Under the pieces are notes generated by a model. It did no database searches, was not told the DNA's origin, and saw only the letters and a program-made list of their open reading frames with translations. The translations under genes and the position numbers were made by a program. Positions 23,661 through 34,789 of a stretch of 64,000 bases of DNA are shown in pieces. This DNA comes from Cherax quadricarinatus (taxonomy: Eukaryota > Arthropoda > Malacostraca > Decapoda > Parastacidae), in contig NW_027195381.1 in assembly GCF_038502225.1 (NCBI RefSeq), forward strand, positions 1-64,000, given 5' to 3'. Within the stretch, counting starts at the first letter, position 1. Each line of letters starts with the position of its first letter.

Positions 23661-23966
23661 TCTTTGATAAGTTCCGAGAGTTTGTCTGTTCCCGGAGCCC
23701 GGCCATAGGTCAGTCTCATCTGGTGCTTGCTTGCCAACCAGACTGTTCCTGTTGGTTGCACGCAACATATCCATAATTTATCACTTTTCTCACTGATAGA
23801 TTATCTTCTTCGCTGACTGATTACTACTGAATCTATAAGCCTGAAAGTTATGGTAAAATTTCTTGCTTTCTATTACTTTCTCCTGATAGTTATCACTCTC
23901 CACTGCTTCTTATTAGCTTTTGCTTTCTTCACCTTTCCTCTACTTTACATCACTTTCTCATACTTT
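23661..23966. other. spacer with possible LINE-tail fragment
   Basis: CCCGGAGCCCGGCCATAGGT and AACCAGACTGTTCCTG (23692-23752) recall the ATCAACCAGGCTGTTACCGC part of the LINE tail near 22018, so a short diverged LINE fragment is possible. The rest shades into pyrimidine-rich DNA with no gene. Confidence 0.35.
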
Positions 23967-23967
23967 C

Positions 23968-26900
23968 TTTCTCCCTGCTTTCTGCCACCTTCCCTGCTTT
24001 CTGCCACCTTCCCTGCTTTCTGCCACCTTCCCTGATTTCTGCCACCTTCCCTGCTTTCTGCCACCTTCCCTGCTTTCTGCCACCTTCCCTGCTTTCTGCC
24101 ACCTTCCCTGCTTTCTGCCACCTTCCCTGCTTTCTGCCACCTTCCCTGCTTTCTGCCACCTTCCCTGCTTTCTGCCACCTTCCCTGCTTTCTGCCACCTT
24201 CCCTGCTTTCTGCCACCTTCCCTGCTTTCTGCCACCTTCCCTGCTTTCTGCCACCTTCCCTGCTTTCTGCCACCTTCCCTGCTTTCTGCCACCTTCCCTG
24301 CTTTCTGCCACCTTCCCTGCTTTCTGCCACCTTCCCTGCTTTCTGCCACCTTCCCTGCTTTCTGCCACCTTCCCTGCTTTCTGCCACCTTCCCTGCTTTC
24401 TTCCACCTTCCTGCTTTCTGCCACCTTCCCTGCTTTCTGCCACCTTCCCTGCTTTCTGCCACCTTCCCTGCTTTCTGACACCTTCCCTGCTTTCACACCT
24501 TCCCTGCTTTCTGCCACCTTCCCTGCTTTCTGCCACCTTCCCTGCTTTCTGACACCTTCCCTGCTTTCTGCCACCTTCCCTGCTTTCTGCCACCTTCCCT
24601 GCTTTCTGCCACCTTCCCTGCTTTCTGCCACCTTCCCTGCTTTCTGACACCTTCCCTGCTTTCTGCCACCTTCCCTGCTTTCTGCCACCTACCCAGCTTG
24701 CCACCCCTGCTTTCTGCCACCTTCCCTGCTTTCTGCCACCTTCCCTGCTTTCTGACACCTTCCCTGCTTTCTGCCACCTTCCCTGCTTTCTGCCACCTTC
24801 CCTGCTTTCTGCCACCTTCCCTGCTTTCTGCCACCTTCCCTGCTTTCTGCCACCTTCCCTGCTTTCTGCCACCTTCCCTGCTTTCTGCCACCTTCCCTGC
24901 TTTCTGCCACCTTCCCTGCTTTCTGCCACCTTCCCTGCTTTCTGCCACCTTCCCTGCTTTCTGCCACCTTCCCTGCTTTCTGCCACCTTCCCTGCTTTCT
25001 GCCACCTTCCCTGCTTTCTGCCACCTTCCCTGCTTTCTGCCACCTTCCCTGCTTTCTGCCACCTTCCCTGCTTTCTGCCACCTTCCCTGCTTTCTGCCAC
25101 CTTCCCTGCTTTCTGCCACCTTCCCTGCTTTCTGCCACCTTCCCTGCTTTCTGCCACCTTCCCTGCTTTCTGCCACCTTCCCTGCTTTCTGCCACCTTCC
25201 CTGCTTTCTGCCACCTTCCCTGCTTTCTGCCACCTTCCCTGCTTTCTGCCACCTTCCCTGCTTTCTGCCACCTTCCCTGCTTTCTGCCACCTTCCCTGCT
25301 TTCTGCCACCTTCCCTGCTTTCTGCCACCTTCCCTGCTTTCTGCCACCTTCCCTGCTTTCTGCCACCTTCCCTGCTTTCTGCCACCTTCCCTGCTTTCTG
25401 CCACCTTCCCTGCTTTCTGCCACCTTCCCTGCTTTCTGCCACCTTCCCTGCTTTCTGCCACCTTCCCTGCTTTCTGCCACCTTCCCTGCTTTCTGCCACC
25501 TTCCCTGCTTTCTGCCACCTTCCCTGCTTTCTGCCACCTTCCCTGCTTTCTGCCACCTTCCCTGCTTTCTGCCACCTTCCCTGCTTTCTGCCACCTTCCC
25601 TGCTTTCTGCCACCTTCCCTGCTTTCTGCCACCTTCCCTGCTTTCTGCCACCTTCCCTGCTTTCTGCCACCTTCCCTGCTTTCTGCCACCTTCCCTGCTT
25701 TCTGCCACCTTCCCTGCTTTCTGCCACCTTCCCTGCTTTCTGCCACCTTCCCTGCTTTCTGCCACCTTCCCTGCTTTCTGCCACCTTCCCTGCTTTCTGC
25801 CACCTTCCCTGCTTTCTGCCACCTTCCCTGCTTTCTGCCACCTTCCCTGCTTTCTGCCACCTTCCCTGCTTTCTGCCACCTTCCCTGCTTTCTGCCACCT
25901 TCCCTGCTTTCTGCCACCTTCCCTGCTTTCTGCCACCTTCCCTGCTTTCTGCCACCTTCCCTGCTTTCTGCCACCTTCCCTGCTTTCTGCCACCTTCCCT
26001 GCTTTCTGCCACCTTCCCTGCTTTCTGCCACCTTCCCTGCTTTCTGCCACCTTCCCTGCTTTCTGCCACCTTCCCTGCTTTCTGCCACCTTCCCTGCTTT
26101 CTGCCACCTTCCCTGCTTTCTGCCACCTTCCCTGCTTTCTGCCACCTTCCCTGCTTTCTGCCACCTTCCCTGCTTTCTGCCACCTTCCCTGCTTTCTGCC
26201 ACCTTCCCTGCTTTCTGCCACCTTCCCTGCTTTCTGCCACCTTCCCTGCTTTCTGCCACCTTCCCTGCTTTCTGCCACCTTCCCTGCTTTCTGCCACCTT
26301 CCCTGCTTTCTGCCACCTTCCCTGCTTTCTGCCACCTTCCCTGCTTTCTGCCACCTTCCCTGCTTTCTGCCACCTTCCCTGCTTTCTGACCTTCCCTGCT
26401 TTCTGACACCTTCCCTGCTTTCTGACAGCTTCCCTGCTTTCTGCCACCTTCCCTGCTTTCTGCCACCTTCCCTGCTTTCTGCCACCTTCCCTGCTTTCTG
26501 CCACCTTCCCTGCTTTCTGCCACCTTCCCTGCTTTCTGCCACCTTCCCTGCTTTCTGACACCTTCCCTGCTTTCTGACACCTTCCCTGCTTTCTGCCACC
26601 TTCCCTGCTTTCTGCCACCTTCCCTGCTTTCTGACACCTTCCCTGCTTTCTGACACCTTCCCTGCTTTCTGACACCTTCCCTGTTTTCTGACACCTTCCC
26701 TGCTTTCTGCCACCTTCCCTGCTTTCTGCCACCTTCCCTGCTTTCTGCCACCTTCCCTGCTTTCTGCCACCTTCCCTGCTTTCTGCCACCTTCCCTGCTT
26801 TCTGCCACCTTCCCTGCTTTCTGCCACCTTCCCTGCTTTCTGCCACCTTCCCTGCTTTCTGCCACCTTCCCTGCTTTCTGCCACCTTCCCTGCTTTCTGC

Positions 26901-27303
26901 CACCTTCCCTGCTTTCTGCCACCTTCCCTGCTTTCTGACACCTTCCCTGCTTTCTGCCACCTTCCCTGCTTTCTGCCACCTTCCCTGCTTTCTGCCACCT
27001 TCCCTGCTTTCTGCCACCTTCCCTGCTTTCTGCTACCTTCCCTGCTTTCTGCCACCTTCCCTGCTTTCTGCCACCTTCCCTGCTTTCTGCCACCTTCCCT
27101 GCTTTCTGCCACCTTCCCTGCTTTCTGACACCTTCCCTGCTTTCTGCCACCTTCCCTGCTTTCTGCCACCTTCCCTGCTTTCTGCCACCTTCCCTGCTTT
27201 CTGCCACCTTCCCTGCTTTCTGACACCTTCCCTGCTTTCTGCCACCTTCCCTGCTTTCTGACACCTTCCCTGCTTTCTGCCACCTTCCCTGCTTTCTGCC
27301 ACC
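23968..27303. repeat. 19-bp minisatellite (CCTTCCCTGCTTTCTGCCA)
   Basis: About 175 copies of CCTTCCCTGCTTTCTGCCA. The central part (about 24760-26385) is almost without variation. Variants (CTGACA, deletions near 24494, 24698 and 26389) cluster at the sides. Three units equal 57 bp with no stop on the minus strand, so minus frames of 864-1019 residues (AESREGGRKQGRWQKAGKV repeats) are open; I reject them as genes. Confidence 0.97.
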
Positions 27304-27384
27304 TGCTGCTTTATACTACTCCCAACTGCTTTCTACTACCTTTCTTTACTTTCCACTACCTCTCTGATTTATTCTACTACAACT

Positions 27385-30215
27385 ACTTTCTGCACCCTCT
27401 CCCTACTTTCTACACCCTCTCCCTACTTTCTGCACCCTCTCCCTACTTTCTGCACCCTCTCCCTACTTTCTGCACCCTCTCCCTACTTTCTGCACCCTCT
27501 CCCTACTTTCTGCACCCTCTCCCTACTTTCTACACCCTCTCCCTACTTTCTACACCCTCTCCCTACTTTCTGCACCCTCTCCCTACTTTCTACACCCTCT
27601 CCCTACTTTCTACACCTTCTCCCTACTTTCTGCACCCTCTCCCTACTTTCTACACCCTCTCCCTACTTTCTACACCCTCTCCCTACTTTCTGCACCCTCT
27701 CCCTACTTTCTGCACCCTCTCCTTACTTTCTACAGCCTCTCCCTACTTTCTGCACCCTCTCCCTACTTTCTGCACCCTCTCCCTACTTTCTACACCCTCT
27801 CCATACTTTCTACACCCTCTCCCTACTTTTACACCCTCTCCCTACTTTTACGCCCTCTCCCTACTTTCTACACCCTCTCCCTACTTTCTACACCCTCTCC
27901 CTACTTTCTACACCCTCTCCCTACTTTCTGCACCCTCTCCCTACTTTCTACACCCTCTCCCTACTTTCTGCACCCTCTCCCTACTTTCTACACCCTCTAA
28001 CTACTTTCTGTACCCTCTCCCTACTTTCTACACCCTCTCCCTACTTTCTACACCCTCTCCCTACATTCTGCACCCTCTCCCTACTTTCTGCACCCTCTCC
28101 CTACTTTCTGCACCCTCTCCCTACTTTCTGCACCCTCTCCCTACTTTCTACACCCTCTCCCTACTTTCTGCACCCTCTCCCTACTTTCTACACCCTCTCC
28201 CTACTTTCTGCACCCTCTCCCTACTTTCTCCCTACTTTCTGCACCCTCTCCCTACTTTCTGCACCCTCTCCCTACTTTCTACACCCTCTCCCTACTTTCT
28301 GCACCCTCTCCTTACTTTCTACGGCCTCTCCCTACTTTCTGCACCCTTTCCCTACTTTCTGCACCCTCTCCTTACTTTCTACAGCCTCTCCCTACTTTCT
28401 GCACCCTTTCCCTACTTTCTGCACCCTCTCCCTACTTTCTGCACCCTCTCCCTACTTTTACACCCTCTCCCTACTTTTACACCCTCTCCATACTTTCTAC
28501 ACCCTCTCCCTACTTTCTACACCCTCTGGGTACTTTTACACCCTCTCCCTACTTTCTACACCCTCTCCCTACTTTCAACACCCTCTCCCTACTTTTACAC
28601 CCTCTCCCTACTTTTGCACCCTCTCCCTACTTTCTACACCCTCTCCCTACTTTCTACACCCTCTCCCTACTTTCTACACCCTCTCCCTACTTTCTGCACC
28701 CTCTCCCTACTTTCTACACCCTCTCCCTACTTTCTACACCCTCTCCCTACTTTCTGCACCCTCTCCCTACTTTCTACACCCTCTCCCTACTTTCTGCACC
28801 CTCTCCCTACTTTCTGCACCCTCTCCCTACTTTCTACACCCTCTAACTACTTTCTGTACCCTCTCCCTACTTTCTACACCCTCTCCCTACTTTCTACACC
28901 CTCTCCCTACATTCTGCACCCTCTCCCTACTTTCTGCACCCTCTCCCTACTTTCTGCACCCTCTCCCTACTTTCTACACCCTCTAACTACTTTCTGCACC
29001 CTCTCCCTACTTTCTACACCCTCTCCCTACTTTCTACACCCTCTCCCTACTTTCTGCACCCTCTTCCTACTTTCTACACACTCTCCCTACTTTCTGCACC
29101 CTCTCCCTACTTTCTACACCTTCTCCCTACTTTTACACCCTCTCCCTACTTTTACACCCTCTCCCTACTTTCTACACCCTCTCCCTACTTTCTACACCCT
29201 CTCCCTACTTTTACACCCTCTCCCTACTTTCTACACCCTCTCCCTACTTTCTACACACTCACCCTACGTTCTGCACCCTCTCCCTACTTTCTACACCCTC
29301 TCCCTACTTTCTGCACCCTCTCCCTACTTTCTACACACTCACCCTACTTTCTGCACCCTCTCCCTACTTTTACACCCTCTCCCTACTTTCTACACCCTCT
29401 CCCTACTTTTACACCCTCTCCCTACTTTTACACCCTCTCCCTACTTTTACACCCTCTCCCTACTTTTACACCCTCTCCCTACTTTCTACACCCTCTCCCT
29501 ACTTTCTACACCCTCTCCCTACTTTTACACCCTCTCCCTACTTTCTACACCCTCTCCCTACTTTCTACACCCTCTCCCTACTTTTGCACCCTCTCCTTAC
29601 TTTCTACACCCTCTCCCTACTTTCTACACCCTCTCCCTACGTTCTGCACCCTCTCCCTACTTTCTACACCCTCTCCCTACTTTCTACACCCTCTCCCTAC
29701 TTTCCGCACCCTCTCCCTACTTTCTACACCCTCTCCTTACTTTCTACACCGTCTCCCTACTTTCTGCACCTTCTCCCTACTTTCTACACCCTCTCCCTAC
29801 TTTCTGCACCCTCTCCCTACTTTCTACACCCTCTCCTTACTTTCTACACCGTCTCCCTACTTTCTGCACCTTCTCCCTACTTTCTACACCCTCTCCCTAC
29901 TTTCTGCACCCTCTCCCTACTTTCTGCACCCTTTCCCTACTTTCTGCACCCTCTCCCTACTTTCCGCACCCTCTCCCTACTTTCTGCACCCTCTCCCTAC
30001 TTTCTGCACCCTCTCCCTACTTTCTACACCCTCTCCCTACTTTCTACACCCTCTCCCTTCTTTCTGCACCCTCTCCCTACTTTCTAAACCCTCTCACTAC
30101 TTCCCGCACCCTCTCCCTACTTTCTACACCCTCTCCCTACTTTCTACACCCTCTCCCTACTTTCTGCACCCTCTCCCTACTTTCTGCACCCTCTCCCTAC
30201 TTTCTATACCCTCTT
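27385..30215. repeat. 20-bp minisatellite (CTCCCTACTTTCTGCACCCT)
   Basis: About 140 copies of CTCCCTACTTTCTGCACCCT, with TGC/TAC alternation, 18-bp forms lacking CT (ACTTTTACACC) and rare variants (ctaactac, ccttacttt). Variant blocks recur (for example the ccttactttctacagcc form near 27720 and 28370), showing block duplication. The plus-strand 765-residue frame is repeat read-through. Confidence 0.96.
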
Positions 30216-30900
30216 TCTCCCGCTTTCCCCTGCTTTCTCCCGCTTTCCCCTACTTTCTCTCGCTTTCTCCTTTCTCCCACTATCCCCTACTTCCCCCTTT
30301 CTCCTGCTTTCCCGTACTTTTTCCCCCTTTCTCCTGCTTTCTCCCGCTTTCCGCTACTTTCTCTCGCTTTCTTCTTTCTCCCGCTTTCCCTACTTTCTCT
30401 TCCTTTCTCCTGCTTTCTCCCGCTTTTCTCTACTTTTTCCCCCTTTCTCCTGCTTTCTCCCGCTTTCCCCTACTTTCTCCCCTTTCTCCCGCTTTTCCCT
30501 ACATCTCCCCGTTTCTCCTGCTTTCTCCCGCTTTTCCCTGCTTTCTCCCCCTCTCCCCTGCATTCTCCCGCTTTCCCCTATTTTCTCCCCCTTTCTCCTG
30601 CTTTCTCCCGCTTTTCCCTACTTTCTCCTTTTTCTCCTGCCTTCTCCCGCTTTCTTCTACTTTCTCCCCCTTTTTCCTGCTTTCTCCTGCTTTCCCTTAC
30701 TTGTTCCCTCTTTTTGCTTTCTCCCGCTTTTCCCTACTTTCTCCTTTTTCTCCTGCCTTCTCCCGCTTTCTCCTACTTTCTCCCCCTTTCTCCTGCTTTC
30801 TCCCACTTTCCCCTACTTTCTCCCCCTTTCTTCTGCATTCTCCCGCTTTTCCCTACTTTTCCCCCTTTCTCCTGCTTTCTCCCGCTTTCCCGTGCCCTTG
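30216..30900. repeat. degenerate pyrimidine-rich repeat (CTTTCTCCCGCTTTCCCCTA)
   Basis: Irregular repeats of about 20-40 bp built from CTTTCTCCTGCTTTCTCCCG and CTTTCCCCTACTTTCTCCCC. Overwhelmingly C and T on the plus strand. It appears to be an older relative of the neighbouring 20-bp array. Confidence 0.88.
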
Positions 30901-31058
30901 ATTTAGTTTAGTGTTCCCTGTCGGGACACTTGACGAAGGTGAGATGTATTCAACTCAGGAAGATCATTTGTATTCATGATGTTCGTGTTTGTCTCCCAAC
31001 TCTTGTTTTTACCTTCAGTGTCTTACACGCTGCCAGGAAGATGGAGAACCCTGATCCG
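30901..31058. other. unique spacer
   Basis: No recognised feature. A short plus-strand frame from 30976 (MMFVFVSQLLFLPSVSYTL) looks like a signal peptide but runs directly into the 33-bp array. Confidence 0.4.
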
Positions 31059-31059
31059 T

Positions 31060-33625
31060 GTACCTGTTTACTGCAGTAGGTTCTATTTTCTGGTACCTGT
31101 TTACTGCAGTAGGTTCTACTTTCTGGTACCTGTTTACTGCAGTAGGTTCTATTTTCCGGTACCTGTTTACTGCAGTAGGTTCTACTTTCTGGTACCTGTT
31201 TACTGTACTTTCTGGTACCTGTTTACTGCAGTAGGTTCTACTTTCTGGTACCTGTTTACTGCAGTAGGTTCTACTTTCTGGTACCTGTTTACTGCAGTAG
31301 GTTCTACTTTCTGGTACCTGTTTACTGCAGTAGGTTCTACTTTCTGGTACCTGTTTACTGTACTTTCTGGTACCTGTTTACTGCAGTAGGTTCTACTTTC
31401 TGGTACCTGTTTACTGCAGTAGGTTCTACTTTCTGGTACCTGTTTACTGCGGTAGGTTCTACTTTCTGGTACCTGTTTACTGTACTTTCTGGTACCTGTT
31501 TACTGCAGTAGGTTCTACTTTCTGGTACCTGTTTACTGCAGTAGGTTCTACTTTCTGGTACCTGTTTATTGTACTTTCTGGTACCTGTTTACTGCAGTAG
31601 GTTATACTTTCCGGTACCTGTTTACTGCAGTAGGTTCTACTTTCTGGTACCTGTTTACTGCAGTAGGTTCTACTTTCCGGTACCTGTTTACTGCAGTAGG
31701 TTCTACTTTCTGGTACCTGTTTACTGCAGTAGGTTCTACTTTCTGGTACCTGTTTACTGTACTTTCTGGTACCTGTTTACTGCAGTAGGTTCTACTTTCT
31801 GGTACCTGTTTACTGCAGTAGGTTCTACTTTCTGGTACCTGTTTACTGCAGTAGGTTCTACTTTCTGGTACCTGTTTACTGCAGTAGGTTCTACTTTCTG
31901 GTACCTGTTTACTGTACTTTCTGGAACCTGTTTACTGCAGTAGGTTCTACTTTCTGGTACCTGTTTTCTGCAGTAGGTTCTATTTTCCGGTACCTGTTTA
32001 CTGCAGTAGGTTCTACTTTCTGGTACCTGTTTACTGTACTTTCTGGTACCTGTTTACTGCAGTAGGTTCTACTTTCTGGTACCTGTTTACTGCAGTAGGT
32101 TCTACTTTCTGGTACCTGTTTACTGCAGTAGGTTCTACTTTCTGGTACCTGTTTACTGCAGTAGGTTCTACTTTCTGGTACCTGTTTACTGTACTTTCTG
32201 GTACCTGTTTACTGCAGTAGGTTCTACTTTCTGGTTCCTCTTTGCTGCAGTAGGTTCTACTTTCTGGTACCTGTTTACTGCAGTAGGTTCTACTTTCTGG
32301 TACCTGTTTATTGCAGTAGGTTCTACTTTCCGGTACCTGTTTACTGCAGTAGGTTCTACTTTCCGGTGCCTGTTTACTGCAGTAGTTTCTACTTTCTGGT
32401 ACCTGTTTACTGCAGTAGGTTCTACTTTCTGGTACCTGTTTACTGCAGTAGGTTCTATTTTCCGGTACCTGTTTACTGCAGTAGGTTCTACTTTCCGGTA
32501 CCTGTTTACTGCAGTAGGTTCTACTTTCTGGTACCTGTTTACTGCAGTAGGTTCTACTTTCCGGGACCTGTTTACTGCAGTAGGTTCTATTTTCCGGTAC
32601 CTGTTTACTGCAGTAGGTTCTACTTTCCGGTACCTGTTTACTGCAGTAGGTTCTACTTTCTGGTACCTCTTTACTGCAGTAGGTTCTACTTTCCGGTACC
32701 TGTTTACTGCAGTAGGTTCTACTTTCTGGTACCTGTTTACTGCAGTAGGTTCTACTTTCCGGGACCTGTTTACTGCAGTAGGTTCTATTTTCCGGTACCT
32801 GTTTACTGCAGTAGGTTCTACTTTCCGGTACCTGTTTACTGCAGTAGGTTCTACTTTCTGGTACCTCTTTACTGCAGTAGGTTCTACTTTCCGGTACCTC
32901 TTTACCGCAGTAGGTTCTACTTTCTGGTACCTGTTTACTGCAGTAGGTTCTACTTTCTGGTACCTGTTTACTGCAGTAGGTTCTACTTTCTGGTACCTGC
33001 TTACTGCAGTAGGTTCTACTTTCTGGTACCTGTTTACTGCAGTTGGTTCGACTTTCTGGTACCTGTTTACTGCAGTAGGTTCTACTTTCCGGTACCTGTT
33101 TACTGCAGTAGGTTCTACTTTCCGGTACCTGTTTACTGCAGTAGGTTCTATTTTCCGGTACCTGTTTACTGCAGTAGGTTCTACTTTCTGGTACCTGTTT
33201 ACTGCAGTAGGTTCTACTTTCTGGTACCTGTTTACTGCAGTAGGTTCTACTTTCTGGTACCTGTTTACTGCAGTAGGTTCTACTTTCCGGTATCTGTTTA
33301 CTGCAGTAGGTTCTACTTTCCGGTACCTGTTTACTGCAGTAGGTTCTACTTACCAGTACCTGCTTACTGCAGTAGGTTCTACTTTCTGGTACCTGTTTAC
33401 TGCAGTAGGTTCTACTTTCCGGTACCTGTTTACTGCAGTAGGTTCTACTTACCAGTACCTGTTTACTGCAGTAGGTTCTACTTTCTGGTACCTGTTTACT
33501 GCAGTAGGTTCTATTTTCCCGTACATGTTTACTGCAGTAGGTTCTACTTACCAGTACCTGCTTACTGCAGTAGGTTCTACTTTCTGGTACCTGTTTACTG
33601 CAGTAGGTTTTAATTTCCAGTACCT
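31060..33625. repeat. 33-bp minisatellite with PstI/KpnI-type dyads
   Basis: About 78 units of 33 bp (GCAGTAGGTTCTACTTTCTG, GTACCTGTTTACT). Each unit carries TACTGCAGTA and GGTACC palindromes. In the first 1.1 kb, 23-bp short units (TACTGTACTTTCTGG, lacking CAGTAGGTTC) are interspersed regularly; after about 32200 all units are full length. As 33 = 11 codons, long frames are open on both strands (VPVYCSRFYFL; SKQVPESRTYC) without biological support. Confidence 0.96.
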
Positions 33626-33771
33626 GTTTATTTGGCTCATATTTACTCAAGCACATTTCTCTTTAGATTTCTATTCCTGGTACTTAATTTCCTCAACAGG
33701 TTCTAATACCAGGTACATACTTATCTCTGTTCTGTGCACTGGAAGAGAGATGAATTCTGATCCAGACAGGC

Positions 33772-33772
33772 A

Positions 33773-33830
<58 letters not shown>
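33772..33830. repeat. (CA)n microsatellite
   Basis: About 29 CA dinucleotides following GGCACAAA. Confidence 0.95.
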
Positions 33831-33832
<2 letters not shown>

Positions 33833-33847
33833 GAGCGTGGAGAGAGA

Positions 33848-33957
33848 GGGGCCAGTAGCAACCGGTGAAGAGGCGGGGCCAGGAGCTAAGACTCGACCCC
33901 TGCGACCACCAATAGGTGAGTACAAATAGGTGAGTACACACACACACACACACACAA
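33848..33957 (+). repeat. dispersed GAGGCGGGGCCAGGAGCT repeat with AC tail
   Basis: GAAGAGGCGGGGCCAGGAGC, then CTCGACCCCTGC and AGGTGAGTACAAATAGGTGA, ending in an AC microsatellite. The same block follows the LINE fragment at 34268-34354 and, truncated, at 34355-34398, so it brackets the LINE 3' end on both sides. Confidence 0.85.
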
Positions 33958-34259
33958 CTCAACCTGACGACACTGGAGGACAGGAGAGATAGGGAAGACA
34001 TGATAACGACATACAAAATACTGAGAGGAATTGACAAGGTGGACAAAGACAGGATGTTCCGGAGATTGGACACAGCAACAAGGGGACACAGTTGGAAGTT
34101 GAAGACACAGATGAATCACAGGGATGTTAGGAAGTATTTCTTCAGCCACAGAGTAGTCAGGAAGTGGAATAGCTTGGGGAGCGATGTAGTGGAGGCAGGA
34201 TTCATACATAGCTTTAAGCAGAGGTATGATAAAGCTCACGGTTCAGGGAGAGTGACCTA
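33957..34259 (+). pseudogene. LINE 3' end, RT C-terminal fragment
   Basis: A plus-strand frame (LEDRRDREDMITTYKILRG from 33975, ATRGHSWKLK, DVRKYFFSHRVVRKWNSL, FKQRYDKAHG) matches the terminal domain of jockey-type non-LTR reverse transcriptases, normally LENRR.RGDMI..YKIL and RKYFFS.RVV..WN.LP. It ends in a stop at 34258-34260. The catalytic region is absent, as expected of a 5'-truncated copy. It is flanked by two copies of the GAGGCGGGGCC repeat. Confidence 0.85.
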
Positions 34260-34267
34260 GTAATGAC

Positions 34268-34398
34268 CAGTGAAGAGGCGGGGCCAGGAGCTCGGACTCG
34301 ACCCCTGCAACCTCAACTAGGTGAGTACAACTAGGTGAGTACACACACACACACAGCGACGAGGCGGAGCCAGGTGAGTGCAAATAGGTGAGTGAATA
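34268..34398 (+). repeat. dispersed GAGGCGGGGCCAGGAGCT repeat, second and third copies
   Basis: Same block as at 33848, immediately after the LINE stop codon, followed by AC repeats and a shortened copy (GAGGCGGAGCCAGGTGAGTG). It probably represents the LINE 3' UTR and microsatellite tail, duplicated. Confidence 0.8.
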
Positions 34399-34399
34399 T

Positions 34400-34631
34400 T
34401 TAAGTGGCTTACAATACCGACAGGTTTCAGACCATGGAACAGAACTCTTCTCCAGGCTGAGGGACTGACCACCTCAGAACTACGTCTTGAAGGGTGATGG
34501 ACTGATTGCATTTTCACATCTCTAATTCTTCTGCCAACTTTTCTGTACTAGACTGAAGAAACCTACGGTGTAGGCGAAACGTTTCGGAATATACTGTTGC
34601 TCACGTATCTTACGTACCAAACTGGTGAATA
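34400..34631 (+). mobile_element. ribozyme-like dispersed element
   Basis: CTTACAATACCGACAGGTTT (34410-34429) matches the head of the element at 61970 (AAAATACCGACAGGTTGTTA). CTGAGGGACTGACCACCTCA follows, then the hammerhead-like motif at 34549-34590. It lies just left of the TC microsatellite and the 14.4-kb array. Confidence 0.75.
34549..34590 (+). ncRNA. hammerhead-like ribozyme motif, core intact
   Basis: CTGAAGA (34553-34559), an extra A, stem II CCTAC-GGT-GTAGG (34562-34574), GAAACGT (34576-34582), then TTCGG. The core positions agree with the hammerhead consensus CUGANGA...GAAA, but stem I is weak (only two convincing pairs). The same extra A is present in every copy in the window. 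Confidence 0.6.
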
Positions 34632-34635
34632 CACG

Positions 34636-34717
<82 letters not shown>
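34632..34717. repeat. (TC)n microsatellite
   Basis: About 43 uninterrupted TC dinucleotides. Confidence 0.96.
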
Positions 34718-34718
<1 letters not shown>

Positions 34719-34789
34719 AAGGGTATCTGATAGTAAGAAAAGAGATTTGAGAACCTGTTAGTGAAACGAATCAGTAGTGTTGTCAAGAT

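Noticed and set aside
23958..27283. Minus-strand ORFs of 864-1019 residues (AESREGGRKQGRWQKAGKV repeats)
   Set aside because: Three overlapping frames are open at once because a 19-bp unit repeats every 57 bp; this is a signature of a satellite, not a gene.
31060..33625. CRISPR array (33-bp periodic repeat)
   Set aside because: Units are contiguous with no unique spacers; no cas genes; eukaryotic context.
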